From positions 401,184 through 465,183 of the forward strand of contig VWYX01000676.1 in assembly GCA_013396525.1 (NCBI GenBank): 64,000 nucleotides of DNA, in the 5' to 3' direction. The position numbers and the translations under genes are program-made. Positions 1 through 11,430 of this stretch are shown here, in pieces. Within the stretch, counting starts at the first letter, position 1; every line of letters starts with the position of its first letter. The stretch comes from Chaetorhynchus papuensis. Its lineage: Eukaryota; Chordata; Aves; Passeriformes; Rhipiduridae. Under the pieces are notes generated by a model. That model searched no databases and was not told the DNA's origin. It worked only from the letters and a program-made list of their open reading frames with translations.

Positions 1-186
1 CAGAGTAATAAAGTGATGCCCTTACTGGCACCTGTAGTTGCAAAACTGGCACCTAGTGGGGTAAAAAATTCATTACCTGCAACTCTTCAAGAAGGACAAG
101 ATAACAAAGTGATGCCCACATTAGCACCTGTGGTTGCGAAGTTGAATACTACTGGGACCTTGCCTTCAAATTCAACAGGCAAATAA
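1..186 (+). CDS. MGA: MGA, 3' coding end of the last exon (partial)
   Basis: The first frame is open from base 1 to a TAA at 184-186 and encodes 61 residues ending in NSTGK. The exon begins outside the window. What is seen: a 14-residue motif, NKVMPxLAPVVAKL, occurs twice (bases 7-48 and 103-144), 96 bp apart, with many differences at third codon positions. This points to selection on protein rather than a recent copy. The rest is rich in Ser, Thr, Pro and Gly and looks disordered. The call rests mainly on position: the next gene on the same strand is clearly MAPKBP1, and MGA lies directly upstream of it in human. MGA is a nuclear MAX partner with T-box and bHLH-zipper domains, and acts as a repressor in the PCGF6-containing PRC1.6 complex. 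None of those domains is in this piece. That this is a coding end is very likely; the name is an inference. Confidence 0.75.
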   Translation, partial: QSNKVMPLLAPVVAKLAPSGVKNSLPATLQEGQDNKVMPTLAPVVAKLNTTGTLPSNSTGK

Positions 187-826
187 GCGCAGATATTTTT
201 TATCAGAGTGGAACAGAGGTCATAGAGCAGTGTGAGCCAGTGTCATTGTTCAGCAGCCTCCATTGTCTGCAACACTTGTTTTCTGTATGGCATCAGCACT
301 GTGTTCATCTGAAGGGCAGGCCCCAAACTGACAAATAAGTGTTGTGAAACTTTAAGCATGTTGATGTATTTTTACCTCACTGTTGTATTCTGGGTGTTCT
401 CCTTCCCCGTCTCAAGACAAAAAAGATGATCTATAACCATTGCTGGGCAGATGGTATCCTTTCAGAATCGGGTTCTTCACAGAAATAGTTGGTCAAGGGA
501 CTGAGAAACTGGCGCTGTTGAAAGAGATTTTTTTTCTCTCCCCAGTAGGGAGGCAGCTGTCATGTTGGGGAAAAAAAATGGATTATTTGTTTTTGTACCA
601 GGCAAATTATCTATGCAGAAATGGCATTGTTCACATTTGCTTGTTTTAATATTTGCGGAATATGATAAATGTGCAGAAATCAGGTTGTAGTTACTCTCAA
701 AGTTGATACCTAGAGCAGCAGAAGGGAAATCTGAGACTGCAGAGGGCTGAAGTGAAAAGGGTTTTTCTTTGGTGCTAGATAGTTCTCTAGGAGAGACTTT
801 TTAAGAGCTTATGCACAGAAAATTTT

Positions 827-843
827 AATAAACATTAAATAAA
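827..843 (+). promoter_or_regulatory. Tandem polyadenylation signals
   Basis: Two exact AATAAA hexamers at 827-832 and 838-843 lie about 640 nt after the MGA stop codon. A U/G-containing stretch follows within about 50 nt, as expected downstream of a cleavage site. This is a good candidate for the proximal MGA poly(A) site. Confidence 0.6.
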
Positions 844-2719
844 CTTTAACTGTTTGGGGAAGAAAAATATATTTCCCAATGTAGTTGGAAGTAGGAGAGG
901 ATGTTAACTTTAATAACACTGTCCTCACTTTCACCTCCTGCCCCCACACAAATATTTCCCCATTTGATGCTTAGGACATCTGTAAGGAAAAATTGCAGAG
1001 TTGAAAGAAAATGTGGGCCCCCTATTGCTACGTCTTTTAATACATTGCTGAAGTAGCTCGAGTGTTTTCCCAGGTCGTATTTTCTTTCCTTCTGTCATTC
1101 TTCAAGATGTATGTGGTGGCTGGGAATGTTAATACCAAGTATTGCTTTGTGAAAATGCAGAATGCTTTCAGGAGTCTTGTAGCCTGGCATAAGTGAGCGA
1201 GGTGTACATGTGAATGTAAATATGAAAATATGTATATAGCTTTCCAAACCTTTCATTTCTTTATAAATTCAGGAAAGGTACTCAGAGGTTTTTCACTGCA
1301 TTTGCACAAGCTGTGTATAGCAAAAAAGTCAACAAAAATGCTCATTACCAGGGAAATAGGGCAGTATTGAATCACAAGATGTATTTTTTATTCTTCTCTG
1401 CCACTGCTTACTCAATAACCTGTAGATGCTCTTCACTGTTCAGCTGTTGGATGTGAGGGGCCTGCAGACTGTAAAGATATTTATATTTTTGTACACAATT
1501 TCTGTTTTCATAGTTTTCTTGACAAATGAAGTTTTCAGCCTCGGAGAGATGATTTGTTAATGAGTGTATACACAATCTTTTCCTATCAAGTTTGTAAATA
1601 TAAGTTACGGTGCGCTTGGGGGGCTTCTTAACTGCTCCAAAAAGGTAAAAAATGTTGCTGTGAAAATTGAAAATTATGCAGAATTTGATGGTGCATTCTG
1701 TTTTATGTTTAGGAATGTAATTCCATGTCTTAACTGTTCCAGCAGCAGCAGCTGGGATCACCCCCTGCCCTCCAAATTACCCATCTTTGGTGATGCAGTA
1801 ATACAGGAATTTCATCCTTCCAGCACTGAGGTTGTGCAGGTGTTGTGAGTGATGTTCTTGCACAATTAGGGAGCAGTGTTTGTACAACCATACACCCTGT
1901 TCAGTATGCTGCATCTTCTGGATCCGTGTCTAGGTTAGATCCATCAGGGAATATAGGTACCTTGGGTGTTTCCTCATCTTTTTGTTATTTGTATTACGCC
2001 ACAGAGGAGAGAAGCCCTTCAAGCTCAGTGTGTGTAAAGTTACTCCAGAGACTATGTAAAAAAGATTTTTCACCTGGCCATTCTAATCAGTGTGTTTTAA
2101 AGTAGTTACATACAACTCTATTGCCTTTTGCATATTTACTCTAATATTTCATACAAGTCTCGCATTAGTGATTTGGAAAAGAGAGTTTAGGTCATTATGA
2201 GAGTCCTGCAGGGTGTTACAGTTGTCACTGACTGCCTTAGAAAAGGGGATTTGCTATCCCAGTGAGTACTTAGACATATGATGCTTATTAAGGAATTTTA
2301 ACCTTATTTTAAACCAGTAGAAATCTGGAGTAACTAAATTATTTTACTAGTACTACATCAGACTTAAACGTATTTACCTGGGAATCTGGTTCTGAGCATT
2401 TCCAATAGGCTGAAGTTGCTTATTTTTTTAACTTGTGGCAGTTTGTTTTGCCTATAGATTTCATTCCTCCTGTGTGAGAAACAGCAACAAGACTTGTGCT
2501 GTGATTACTTTTAAATTCCTAATCACTGACCCTTGTTTCTGTACCTCACCCTTTTATGGTTCCAAACAGCCAATTTTAATTAGCACACAGAATTGTGTAC
2601 TCTCTGTGGGACAGAGAAGGCTCTAACACAATAACTGATCACACATGATCTAAAATAAATGCTGTAGTTTTGAGGATATTCTGTCCATTATCTGGTAGTG
2701 TAAAATTTCTGGATGTGAA

Positions 2720-2767
2720 TTTACTGCTTGGCACTGGGCAGTAAAAAAATTTTACTGCAGTAAAAAA
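2720..2767. repeat. Cluster of inverted GCAGTAAAA / TTTTACTGC half-sites
   Basis: TTTACTGC (2720-2727), GCAGTAAAA (2738-2746), TTTTACTGC (2750-2758) and GCAGTAAAAAA (2757-2767) alternate in orientation. The second and third form a perfect 9-bp inverted repeat with a 3-nt loop. The third and fourth merge into a perfect 16-bp palindrome at 2750-2765. The cluster lies in the possible extended MGA 3' UTR. Function unknown. Confidence 0.7.
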
Positions 2768-4006
2768 TGTACTGTGTCAAGATGATAGTAAAACCTTTTG
2801 GTTCCTAAATGTTATTAGTAAATTAACTAAGAACAGCCCCCCAGCCTGGCTGTAAAAGGTGGCATTTGGTGCTGTTCCAAAAAAGATCTTTGATGGGTTC
2901 TACCAGCCAACAAAGCATGTTTGAAATGCTCTTGGGTTTTGCTCGTTTCACTGTCTCGTGTCTGCAGCACAGTATTTTGCTATGAATTTAAATGCTGACT
3001 CTTTGCTCTTCCCTTAAACTCCCAAACTTTTTGAAAATTATGTATGCTGTCATTTGAGGCAATAATCATAGAATATGTCACCTAATGAGAAGATTTTGGA
3101 AACAGGAGAACCAAGGAAACCCCTGCAAGGCGCACACTCTCGCTAGACCAAGAGACCTGGAGATTTTCTTTGTTTTTTTACACATCTGTAAATAGACTGG
3201 AATGTTTTTAAGAATATAATGAAATGTCAGATTTAGCTTTTTTCCTTTTATATATTAAAATATATCTTTCCCTCTTTTTTGCTTTTGAAAAATTGATATT
3301 TTTGTAGAAATCTAACAGTACAAGACTCTTACCTGTATGTGAGGGACAAAGTGTAAAACTAAAATAAACCAATCAAGGTCAACTAGAAACTGGCTTTGAA
3401 AGTTTGTTCCAGGAAGAGGGAGCAGAAATGACGTGGTGGTGTGCTGTTGGTGACATGTGGCACTGGACCTGAGCAAGTGACACACGAATGCTCTGGGGCA
3501 GAAGTTTTGGCAGCACAAACATCTGGGTTTTGGTTCAAGTGATCAGACAGAGGTTTCTCCTTTAGTCTTAGCAGTGTGCAGGAGATGTTATCGCTCGTAA
3601 GAGCGGATTTTGACTTGCTGAGTGCAGAAAAGGTACCAGAGGGACTTTTATTTTTGATGAGATGCCTCCTGAGTAGGAAGCCAAGGGGGTTAACATTTGA
3701 TCATGGCATAAAAAGAAAAAAACCCAAGAGCTGAGAGATTATGCCCACAGAAAAGCATTCTCCAGATTCCTTACCCCAACCCCAGGCTTATCCTTTTTAT
3801 GTGTTTCCTTTAGAGAAGGTGAACACGAGGGCTGTCCTAATGGGAACAGGTTTGCAGATCTGCCTTCAAGTGAAGTCTCAGAGAAGAGAGGCTTTTTAAA
3901 AAGAAATAGATAAAATGCCTGTAACGAGTAGCTGTCTGTTGCTTCCATGGGCAGTAAATGGAAGATAACACACTTGCAAGTGTGTGGGTGTTCACGTGGA
4001 GGTTCA

Positions 4007-4134
4007 TTTGGGGTTTGTTGTTGGGTTTTTTGTTGGGGTTTTTTTGTTTGTTTGTTTGTTTTGTTGTTGGTTTTTTGGTTTGGGGGTTTTGTTGGTTTGG
4101 TTTTGGTGGGGTTTTTTTTGTTGTTGTTTTTGGG
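4007..4134. repeat. G/T-only low-complexity tract (128 nt)
   Basis: Not one A or C occurs in 128 consecutive plus-strand bases. The tract is built from irregular TTTG, TTGG and GGGG units with runs of up to 8 T. It continues as T-rich sequence to about 4160. The apparent Thr/Lys/Pro/Asn-rich open frame on the minus strand is a by-product of this composition and is not a gene. Confidence 0.95.
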
Positions 4135-5760
4135 CGCTTTTTTGGTGGTATTTTTTTCTTTGTTATGTAGTAAATGTCTACAAATGAGAAGTAATTAGTC
4201 TTACAGACCTGAGAAGAGAAAATAAGAGAAAATACAATGAAGAGAAACACTGCACATGAGAGTAAGCTATTGACTGGAGAAGAGATGTCACAGAATTTAT
4301 TTTTATTTAAAGAGGAACATCAGACCTCATAGGAAAGAATGAATAAAAATGGTTGACACAGTCAACATATTTTTTTTAATTTCTCATTAAACCCTTCAGC
4401 AAGGCCTCATCCTATTACTCCTTATTTTAAAGGCTAAAGTTACTTCTTGGAATAGAAAGAAATATAAGCATCAAGTGTATCCACTCAGGCTTGCAATGGA
4501 AAGAACTTTCCAATAGAGGCCAGCAATCTGTGCTGGGGATCTATGTTTCCCAGCATATTCGTGTTCTTGGAGATGCAGATGGTGGTACAAATAAACTCTG
4601 TTAACAGACAATGAAGTTACGGGGAGCCTGTGCAATAACTGATGCTAAAGCCAGATTTGAGTCCATAAATGCAATCCAAAACTGAGCAGGAGCAGTTTGT
4701 GCATAATTAGCAATGAATGGAATCTAAATTAATAACTGTCATTTGGGGTCATGGTAGTGGAGGAATTGTAATGCCATTTGTTGTCACTTAAGCTCAGTGC
4801 CTCATCTTTTTGCCCTTTTAACTGCTGCTGCAGACCATGAAGGCATCATTACACCACTGTGTAGTTGGCTGCTCCTGTTCATTTGGATTTTGTGTTGCCT
4901 CAGCTCGCACTTCAGTTGTCCATCTTGTGTCTCTTGGGAGTTGGAGGTATGTGACAGGTGAGAGCTTTTCATTCTGTCAACAGAATTGTACCCCTAGAAG
5001 GATTTAGTCTCCACTTGTCTGAGTCTCCTGAGCCTTTTCTCATGAAGAGGAAAGCCTCAGTGTGTCCTCCTGACCACCTGGGCCTCACAGGCTGCCAGGA
5101 CAAACCTCCCATGCAGAGTTTGAAGCAGCTGGAAAGCCCTTTGCCCCAGGCTTCCAGCCACACAAGCTCCCACACACTCGACAGCATGAGCATATCCTGA
5201 TGCCAGTGAGGCCTTTGGGACCTATGGTTGTCTGTCTAATCCAACTGTGCATCCAGCCCAGCAGCCTGAGCTGTCTGGCCTATGTTGGTGTGTTCGGGAA
5301 TGTCCCTGCTGTCCCCTGTTTTAGTGGGGCTGCTCTCTAGCAGCCCCTTGCTGCCAGCAGCAGAGTTCCTGTGACACAAAGGAACCTCCTTGAAGACCTC
5401 TCCTTGCTATAGTGGTGGTCACTTTAGCTGGTTCATCTTGCGCTTGTGAGGGTTCCCTGTTTTTTGTAGGGCTGTCAGCATACAGGACTGTGGTTCCTCG
5501 AGGTTACAGCTGTTGCACCTGGCTCTCTAGTGAAAAGCAGATGCTGGAAATCAGAGTGGAGGGACTTGAACCCGAAGGCAACATTTCGCCCATCTGTCTC
5601 TGCATCCCTCACCCTTAGCTTGGCATGGGAGTAGCTGCTGGGCAGAGCAGGATCCCTGCCTGTGTAACATGTGGATGTGATGGGGTGTATCAATGGGCAG
5701 TCAGAGCTACGTGGGTGTGAGCGGGAGGGCTGCTGTGTTGCAGGAGCAGGGCTCAGTCTC

Positions 5761-5930
5761 TCTGCCCGCCTGCTGGGACCAGCTCCGAGGAGGCGGAGGC
5801 AGGCTTTCCTGCTGCCTTTGACTTCCTTCGCCGCGCCTGGCGAGCGCAGGGCTCCCTGTAGTTCCCCCGCGTGGCGCAGAGCGGTGCCCCTGGCAAGTGC
5901 CGCAGCGCGCTGTGCCTCGTGGGCTGGAAC
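5761..5930. promoter_or_regulatory. Small isolated CpG-rich patch
   Basis: I count about 16 CpG dinucleotides in roughly 160 bp that are about 70% G+C, near the number expected from base composition. Flanking DNA is CpG-poor. The patch is about 14 kb upstream of the main CpG island. It could be a minor promoter, an enhancer or a chance CpG cluster. No gene was recognised next to it. Confidence 0.4.
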
Positions 5931-8900
5931 CAGGCAATTAAAGAGCAGCTAAAAAAAGATACGCAGCCATAAGCTGTGTGCCATTTTTAGCGGCTTTCAG
6001 CACCGATTAACTCCTTAGACAACAGCTGTATGAAACAGCCTGCCCAGCTCTTCCCGGTCTGTCCCTCTGGTCAAACCCCGGGCCTGCTGGGGCAGGGCTG
6101 TGGCTGCCCCCAGCAAAGCAGCAAAACCTGCGGATGTGTAGCTCTTCCCTGGCTTCTCCAGTGCACGGGGCTGTAGGGCACGAAGCTTCTGGACAAGGTC
6201 TGTAGGCTCGCCTGGGTCTGCAGAGCTTACATGAGCAGTGGGCTCCAGTTTGCAGCTAAGGCTACTGAGCACTGCAAGGATATAAAACTCTTTATGCCCC
6301 TGAGGTGCCACTGGACCTGGAAAATAGACTTTGGATCTCTAGACTTTGGGATCCAGTGGCCTGTGATTGTTATTAGACAAAAAATGTAAAATAACCCCAG
6401 TGTAAATACCAGTCATCTTTAAAAAAGAGGCCAGAGTTTGTTTTTTAAATTGTGCTGGACCCAATCTACATAAAAAACCATAAGGGAGGATGAACGCATG
6501 ACACAAGCTCGCTGGTTTATGGAATAGCACAGTGTGTTTTCAGCCCATGGGGATGGGATGATTGATGACCCCCGCCCTTCCCCTGGACCTTCTGCAGTGT
6601 GAAAATACAATCAAGATGTGTTTGATTTGTAGCTGCTTCGCTGTTCTGTTTAACAAGAAGCCTATTAGAAGGACAATAAGAGCTTTACAGGTGTTTTTAG
6701 GACAGCACAACACTGTCCACTGAGGGCTATTGCAGCAGCACGTGCCGCTGTAGCCTCCATTTCAGTGCCTGGCCAGGATTTCCTGCAGCAGTGAGAGGAG
6801 AAGGGTGGGTCTGTGCTGGAGCTGACTGAGTAGTTTGGCAGAAGCAATGGGGGAAGCTGCTGCCAGCTCTTGCACCACCCATCCCTTGCTGCCTCCACAG
6901 TGCCCTGTGTGCCAGACCCTCTTGCAGGAGCTGCACCAGCTGCTCTTGGCCTGAGGGGCAGAGGCTCCTCTTTCTGTCTTTCTTCCACCAGTCCTCCTGT
7001 CTGCTCCAGCCTGCACCTCTGAGCCCCATCCTCCGTGTAAGGAAAAGGGGCTTAGACCCTGCTGCTTCCCACACTGCACCCTGGCCTGCCATGACACACA
7101 CACACCAGCACCTCAAACCCAGGCCTGTGGCTACACTCGCCTTCTGGCACCAAGGCAACTGCTAAGCACATGCTGGGTTCTCTCTTCTGAAGAGCAGCAG
7201 TGTCATGCCAATCCCTCTCTGCTCTCTTCTGCTTCCCTCTAGCTCACCCTGCCTTCTGCATGGCTGAGGACTTGCCAGCTGTACTATTTTATTCCCACAA
7301 CACATTCTAGCCTCAGGTGTCCTAAAACAGCAATAGAATTTTTGAAGGGATCCTGGAATTCCTTGCTGAAATTCTTTTCTCCTGAAGGAAAAACCTCACT
7401 GGAGACTAGGTGTCTGGTTTCTTTTGGTATCCAATGAAGGCCGGAGCTGTTTGTGTAAACAGCAGCTAAAGGTGCCTCTTCCTGCAGGAGCTGTTTGTTG
7501 CTTGGAATGGGTGAAGCTGTGCTGTCCTCGGCCACGAGCCCTTGGCCCCCATGGCCCCATGGGGGCACAGCTCTTGGTTAGACAGCCTTGTCTGTCCCTG
7601 CCTAAGCCTGGGGCACGGGCAGCACTGAGCTTTGAAAAGGTGTGAGCTAATCCTGTGCCTTATTTCAGAGACGTGCTGGACATGGATGTTACTATAAAAT
7701 GTTACGTAGCTAGAGTAAAACATGCTTTGATCAACCTTTAGTGTCCCTTTGGGGCCTGGCTGGAGCTACATTTATATGCTTAGCCTTGGAAAGGCAGCAG
7801 GGCCTGGACAAGGTTCTCCCTGCCTGGGCAGGCCTGAGTGGGAGCAGGACACTGGGATGGGGGCCTGTGGGAGCCCCACAGCATGTGCCCCCCGGATTCA
7901 GGGTGGGGGTAGCTGCTGGCTTGGCCAGGGCTGGCTGGGTCTGGGGTGTGTGGGAGGCAGTGGTGTGGCCTCTCTGACAGGAGACAGGTTATGGGGCTGG
8001 GTAACTTCAGATGGGCCAAGCTTCAATAAACTTCAAACACATGTGAGGTTTCCACATATGAGATGGATAACACAGCAGTACAATTTTCCTGCTCTGGTTA
8101 TTTTGATACCTTTTTTAATGGTGTAGATCTGAGGTGATCATGTTTTAACTTCTGTTAAGGTGACTGTCTATAAAAGCATGACAGAAAAAGGAGGTGCTGG
8201 CAAACCTTTTGCAATAACAATGATTAAGTCCTGCTCCCCAAGCAGTGTCTGCATTTCTAGATGACAATGGCTACTTGGTTTTAAAAAGTGGCTCAATCAG
8301 ACTTGCAGCTCGTGACTGCTTTTGCAAAGCTTTGAATTGGCTTCCTCAGCTTTTGAACGTCCATGGCAAAAAAATCTCACCCCACAAATGTTTTGTGGCT
8401 CTGACATACGGGGCAATCAACTTGAACTGGAAGGCTTAGTCTTCAGGAAGAAATTTTAATAAACGGCCCCCACCAGGCGAGCTGAACTGATGGCAGCCAC
8501 AGTGGGAATTGTTACTACTGTACTCCAGTGTAGACAAGGCCTCATTGTCTGGCTTTGATGGGGAAAATGTCCAGTTTCACAAAGTTTGCTGAGCAAGGGA
8601 GAAAATAATTATATTGCAGATCAGCTTACAAGGGGCACATTCATGTTTGAAAGAAAACTTGATTTTCATAGGGTGAGGAAGAAAAGCATAACTGCCAAAG
8701 GAAAAAGCCAGTGGTGTTGGTGACCTACTAAAATTGCCTCAAGTCAGAAGTTATTCCTGGCTGAAGGTGGGTCCCAGGGGGCTGGATCCTTGACTCTGGC
8801 TGAGAGGCAGACAGTGGAAGTGAGAAGTGTGCAGGAAACCAAGCAGTCCTTGCCTCTGAAGGTGCTCTGTGCTGCCAGCACCCGGGTGCGAGGTGGGCAT

Positions 8901-9713
8901 GGCAGAGAGCAGAGCCCTTGTGTGGCTGGACACAGAGCTGTTGCTGCAGCTGCGCCGCCTCAGGCCCCAGTGCTCTCGTGTCCCCAAGCTCCACCATGGG
9001 CACTGCCAGGGCAGAAGCTGTGGTAGTCCCACATCCCATCCTCAGCCTGCTGCCTCAGGAGCCTGCAGGGGCTTCGGGCAGGCCAGCACAGTGTGTCCCC
9101 CATGGGTCACACAGCCCTGCTGTCACCCCCGGGTGTGTGACTGGCCACAGCAGCACCGCTGCCTCGAGCCTGCCCAACTCCCAGTTTTCAACTCCCAGTT
9201 ACTGCAGCTGAGATTTCATTTGCAGTATTTGAGCAAAACATGGGATGTGTTTCGCTTCATGTGCTTTTATTTAGGAAGACCACAGGGCAAATGGTGAAGG
9301 AATATGCTTTACAGCACTGGGCTAGCTGTGCTGAGCCACATGCAGCTGGCCCTGGCTGCTGACTGGCTGCCTCCCACTGGCACTGGGAGTATTTGCTAAA
9401 GACATTTTGGTTGTCTCCCCAAGGCGGAGGATGTAATTATCTTCTTTTTGCAAGATTGCATGTAATTTTCTCTTCACTGCCTTAAAAAAAATTTAAACAG
9501 AAGCAGAAATGAACTGTGCAACAAGCTGATAACCTATTAATTCTTTCATTAGATTGAAAGCAAAGCTCGAATGAATCCAGTGCTATAAGTCTTGGGGGTT
9601 TTGTGAGCATTTCTCTCAAGGAAACGTGCACTCTTTTTGCAGGAAGCTGCAACACCAGCAGAAACCCAGTTTGTTGTCATGGCAATGTCAGTAGTTGCCT
9701 GCTCTGTATGCCA

Positions 9714-9935
9714 AATCATAGGCGCTCATAGGATCATAGGAAAATTCACATAGGAAAGGCCCTCTGGAGATCTGTAGTACAGCCCCCTGCCCAGGGCAGG
9801 GGTAGTCATGAGATTAAATCAGGCTGGTCAGGTCTTTCTCCATCCAGGACTTAAAAACCTCAAGGGATGGAGACAGTGCCTGGGCAACATTTCTAGGCTG
9901 TTGCTACTAGCCTTCTAGCCTTCCTAATTCTAGTC
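9714..9935 (-). mobile_element. CR1 LINE fragment, 3' end, diverged
   Basis: The plus strand reads through degenerate CATAGGATCATAGG units (the reversed CR1 tail). It then has the CR1 landmarks CCCCTGCCCAGGGCAGGGG, an 'ATCAGGCTGGTCAGG' stretch and 'AAACCTCAAGGGATGGAGAC', ending near 'CTGGGCAACATTT'. The order shows a minus-strand insertion whose 3' end is on the left. It is 5'-truncated, as CR1 copies usually are, and too diverged to be recent. Confidence 0.85.
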
Positions 9936-11373
9936 ATACTGAGAATAATATTTGGGTTTGCTGTGACTTTGGTAATTAGTCACTGTGTTTTCTATTTTTC
10001 ACCACCGAGAGAGTTTGATCTGGCTATACTTTTATATTTCCCTCAGTCAGTCATCCTGCCAGATGACTAATGGGCTGTGTTTTCTTGTATTTGACATTTG
10101 TTTTCTGCCCACATTGGCACTGCTTAAGGAAAGCATCCCTGGTCAGACCTGTATTTGTGCGTTAGCAATGGGAACAAATGCATCCATCCATACAAGTTAA
10201 ATGTGCGCTTGAGTGCTCTTCAGATAGACTTACAAGCATGCAAATGTTGCCATTAATCCCCGTCCTTCCTATTTGTTGTCATCTATGTAAAGTGTGCTGG
10301 ACTAAAGAAAGGAGAGAGTGTGTTTATGTGTGTCCTTGTCCTGAAGGGCACCGTCTTGCCAATTCTCTTTTAACAGGATTGTTTCATGAGTTTTGTGTTT
10401 CACTCTCCTCCTGCTGGTATCGTATTTAGTATACCACGTCCTGTCCAAGGACCAACTGCTGTCCAAGGTTTGTCTTGTTTAATTGAATTATGGTTGCCAT
10501 GGGGAGTGGAAAGGTCAGATTTTGTTCTCCGTGGTGAATTTTGCAAGCCAAGGTATGTTACAGAGGAAGGGGGAAACCTGGATCTCAAAGTTTGTGTCAA
10601 GAGGTTAAACAGAAGGGGTTTAAAAAGGGGTTTATGGTAATTTGCTGCCCTACTTCCCAAGGAAATTAAATTGGAGTGGTACAAAATTTAGGCTTATTGG
10701 AAAACCCCAGTTCCACAACCAAGTGCCACAGCCCTTGTGCTTATCTCCATGTCATCTCCCTGCTTGCTGGACAGTCTCCCCTGGGACCGAGTTGTGCTTT
10801 GCCTGTAACACCTGCCAAAGTCCTCTCAGAGTCTTTCTAGAGAAGCAAGCACAAGCAAAGGGACTGACATTGACTGCATACTCCTAGGTAGGGCTGGGCA
10901 GGATACCGGCGATGGGTCAGGAAAACTACAAATGGATGCAGTGCCAGCATTTCTGGTATTTGGTTTCCAAACAGCATGTCATGTAGTTTGCATTTCATTC
11001 CCTGTGCCTTCCTCCAGCATCTCTGAGGTGAGAGGATGGAGCTTGGTGTTCAGGAATGCCACAGTGCTAAGCCCTATTCTACAGGCTCTGTAAGAACCCC
11101 TGTGGGCCTCGGTACTGACCTCTGTGCCAACCTGACATACGGACCCCAACACAGCCCTGCCTGCAGGAGGGGGACACAGAGATGGGCACCCCAGTGGGAA
11201 GCAGCAGAATATCTCTGCGGGAGGGTCTGGAACACAACAGGAAGTTTTGGAAAAAGCTCTCTTGTAAGGTTTTGTTTTGATGTTTACTTTTGTCTTTTAA
11301 GGATGTGAAAGGCAAAAAGTAGTGCAAGTAAATGAAACATCATGAGATGCTCCCCTCCAAGCAGAAGTTCATG

Positions 11374-11430
11374 AGAACAGATGGGGAAACTGAGGCAAAA
11401 AGCAGTGCCTGAAACCTGTCCAGCTGAGTA
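11374..11430 (-). mobile_element. MIR/CORE-SINE remnant
   Basis: The plus strand carries 'CAGATGGGGAAACTGAGGCA', an exact match to the reverse complement of the classic MIR segment, with weaker similarity on the right. The flanks are not recognisable. The match is short but distinctive. Confidence 0.6.

Larger units (their letters stand above)
187..3310 (+). other. MGA: MGA 3' UTR and possible extension
   Basis: AT-rich, non-coding sequence follows the TAA. Two AATAAA hexamers at 827-832 and 838-843 mark a minimum 3' end. Later AATAAA copies at 2654-2659 and 3363-3368, and continuing AT-rich, U-tract-rich sequence to about 3.3 kb, would allow a longer UTR. Short open frames on both strands near 1.4-2.1 kb resemble no protein I know. 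The true 3' end cannot be fixed without transcript data. Confidence 0.55.

Noticed and set aside
3837..4250. 137-codon Thr/Lys/Pro-rich frame on the minus strand
   Set aside because: It is the reverse complement of the G/T-only tract, and its composition explains the reading frame.
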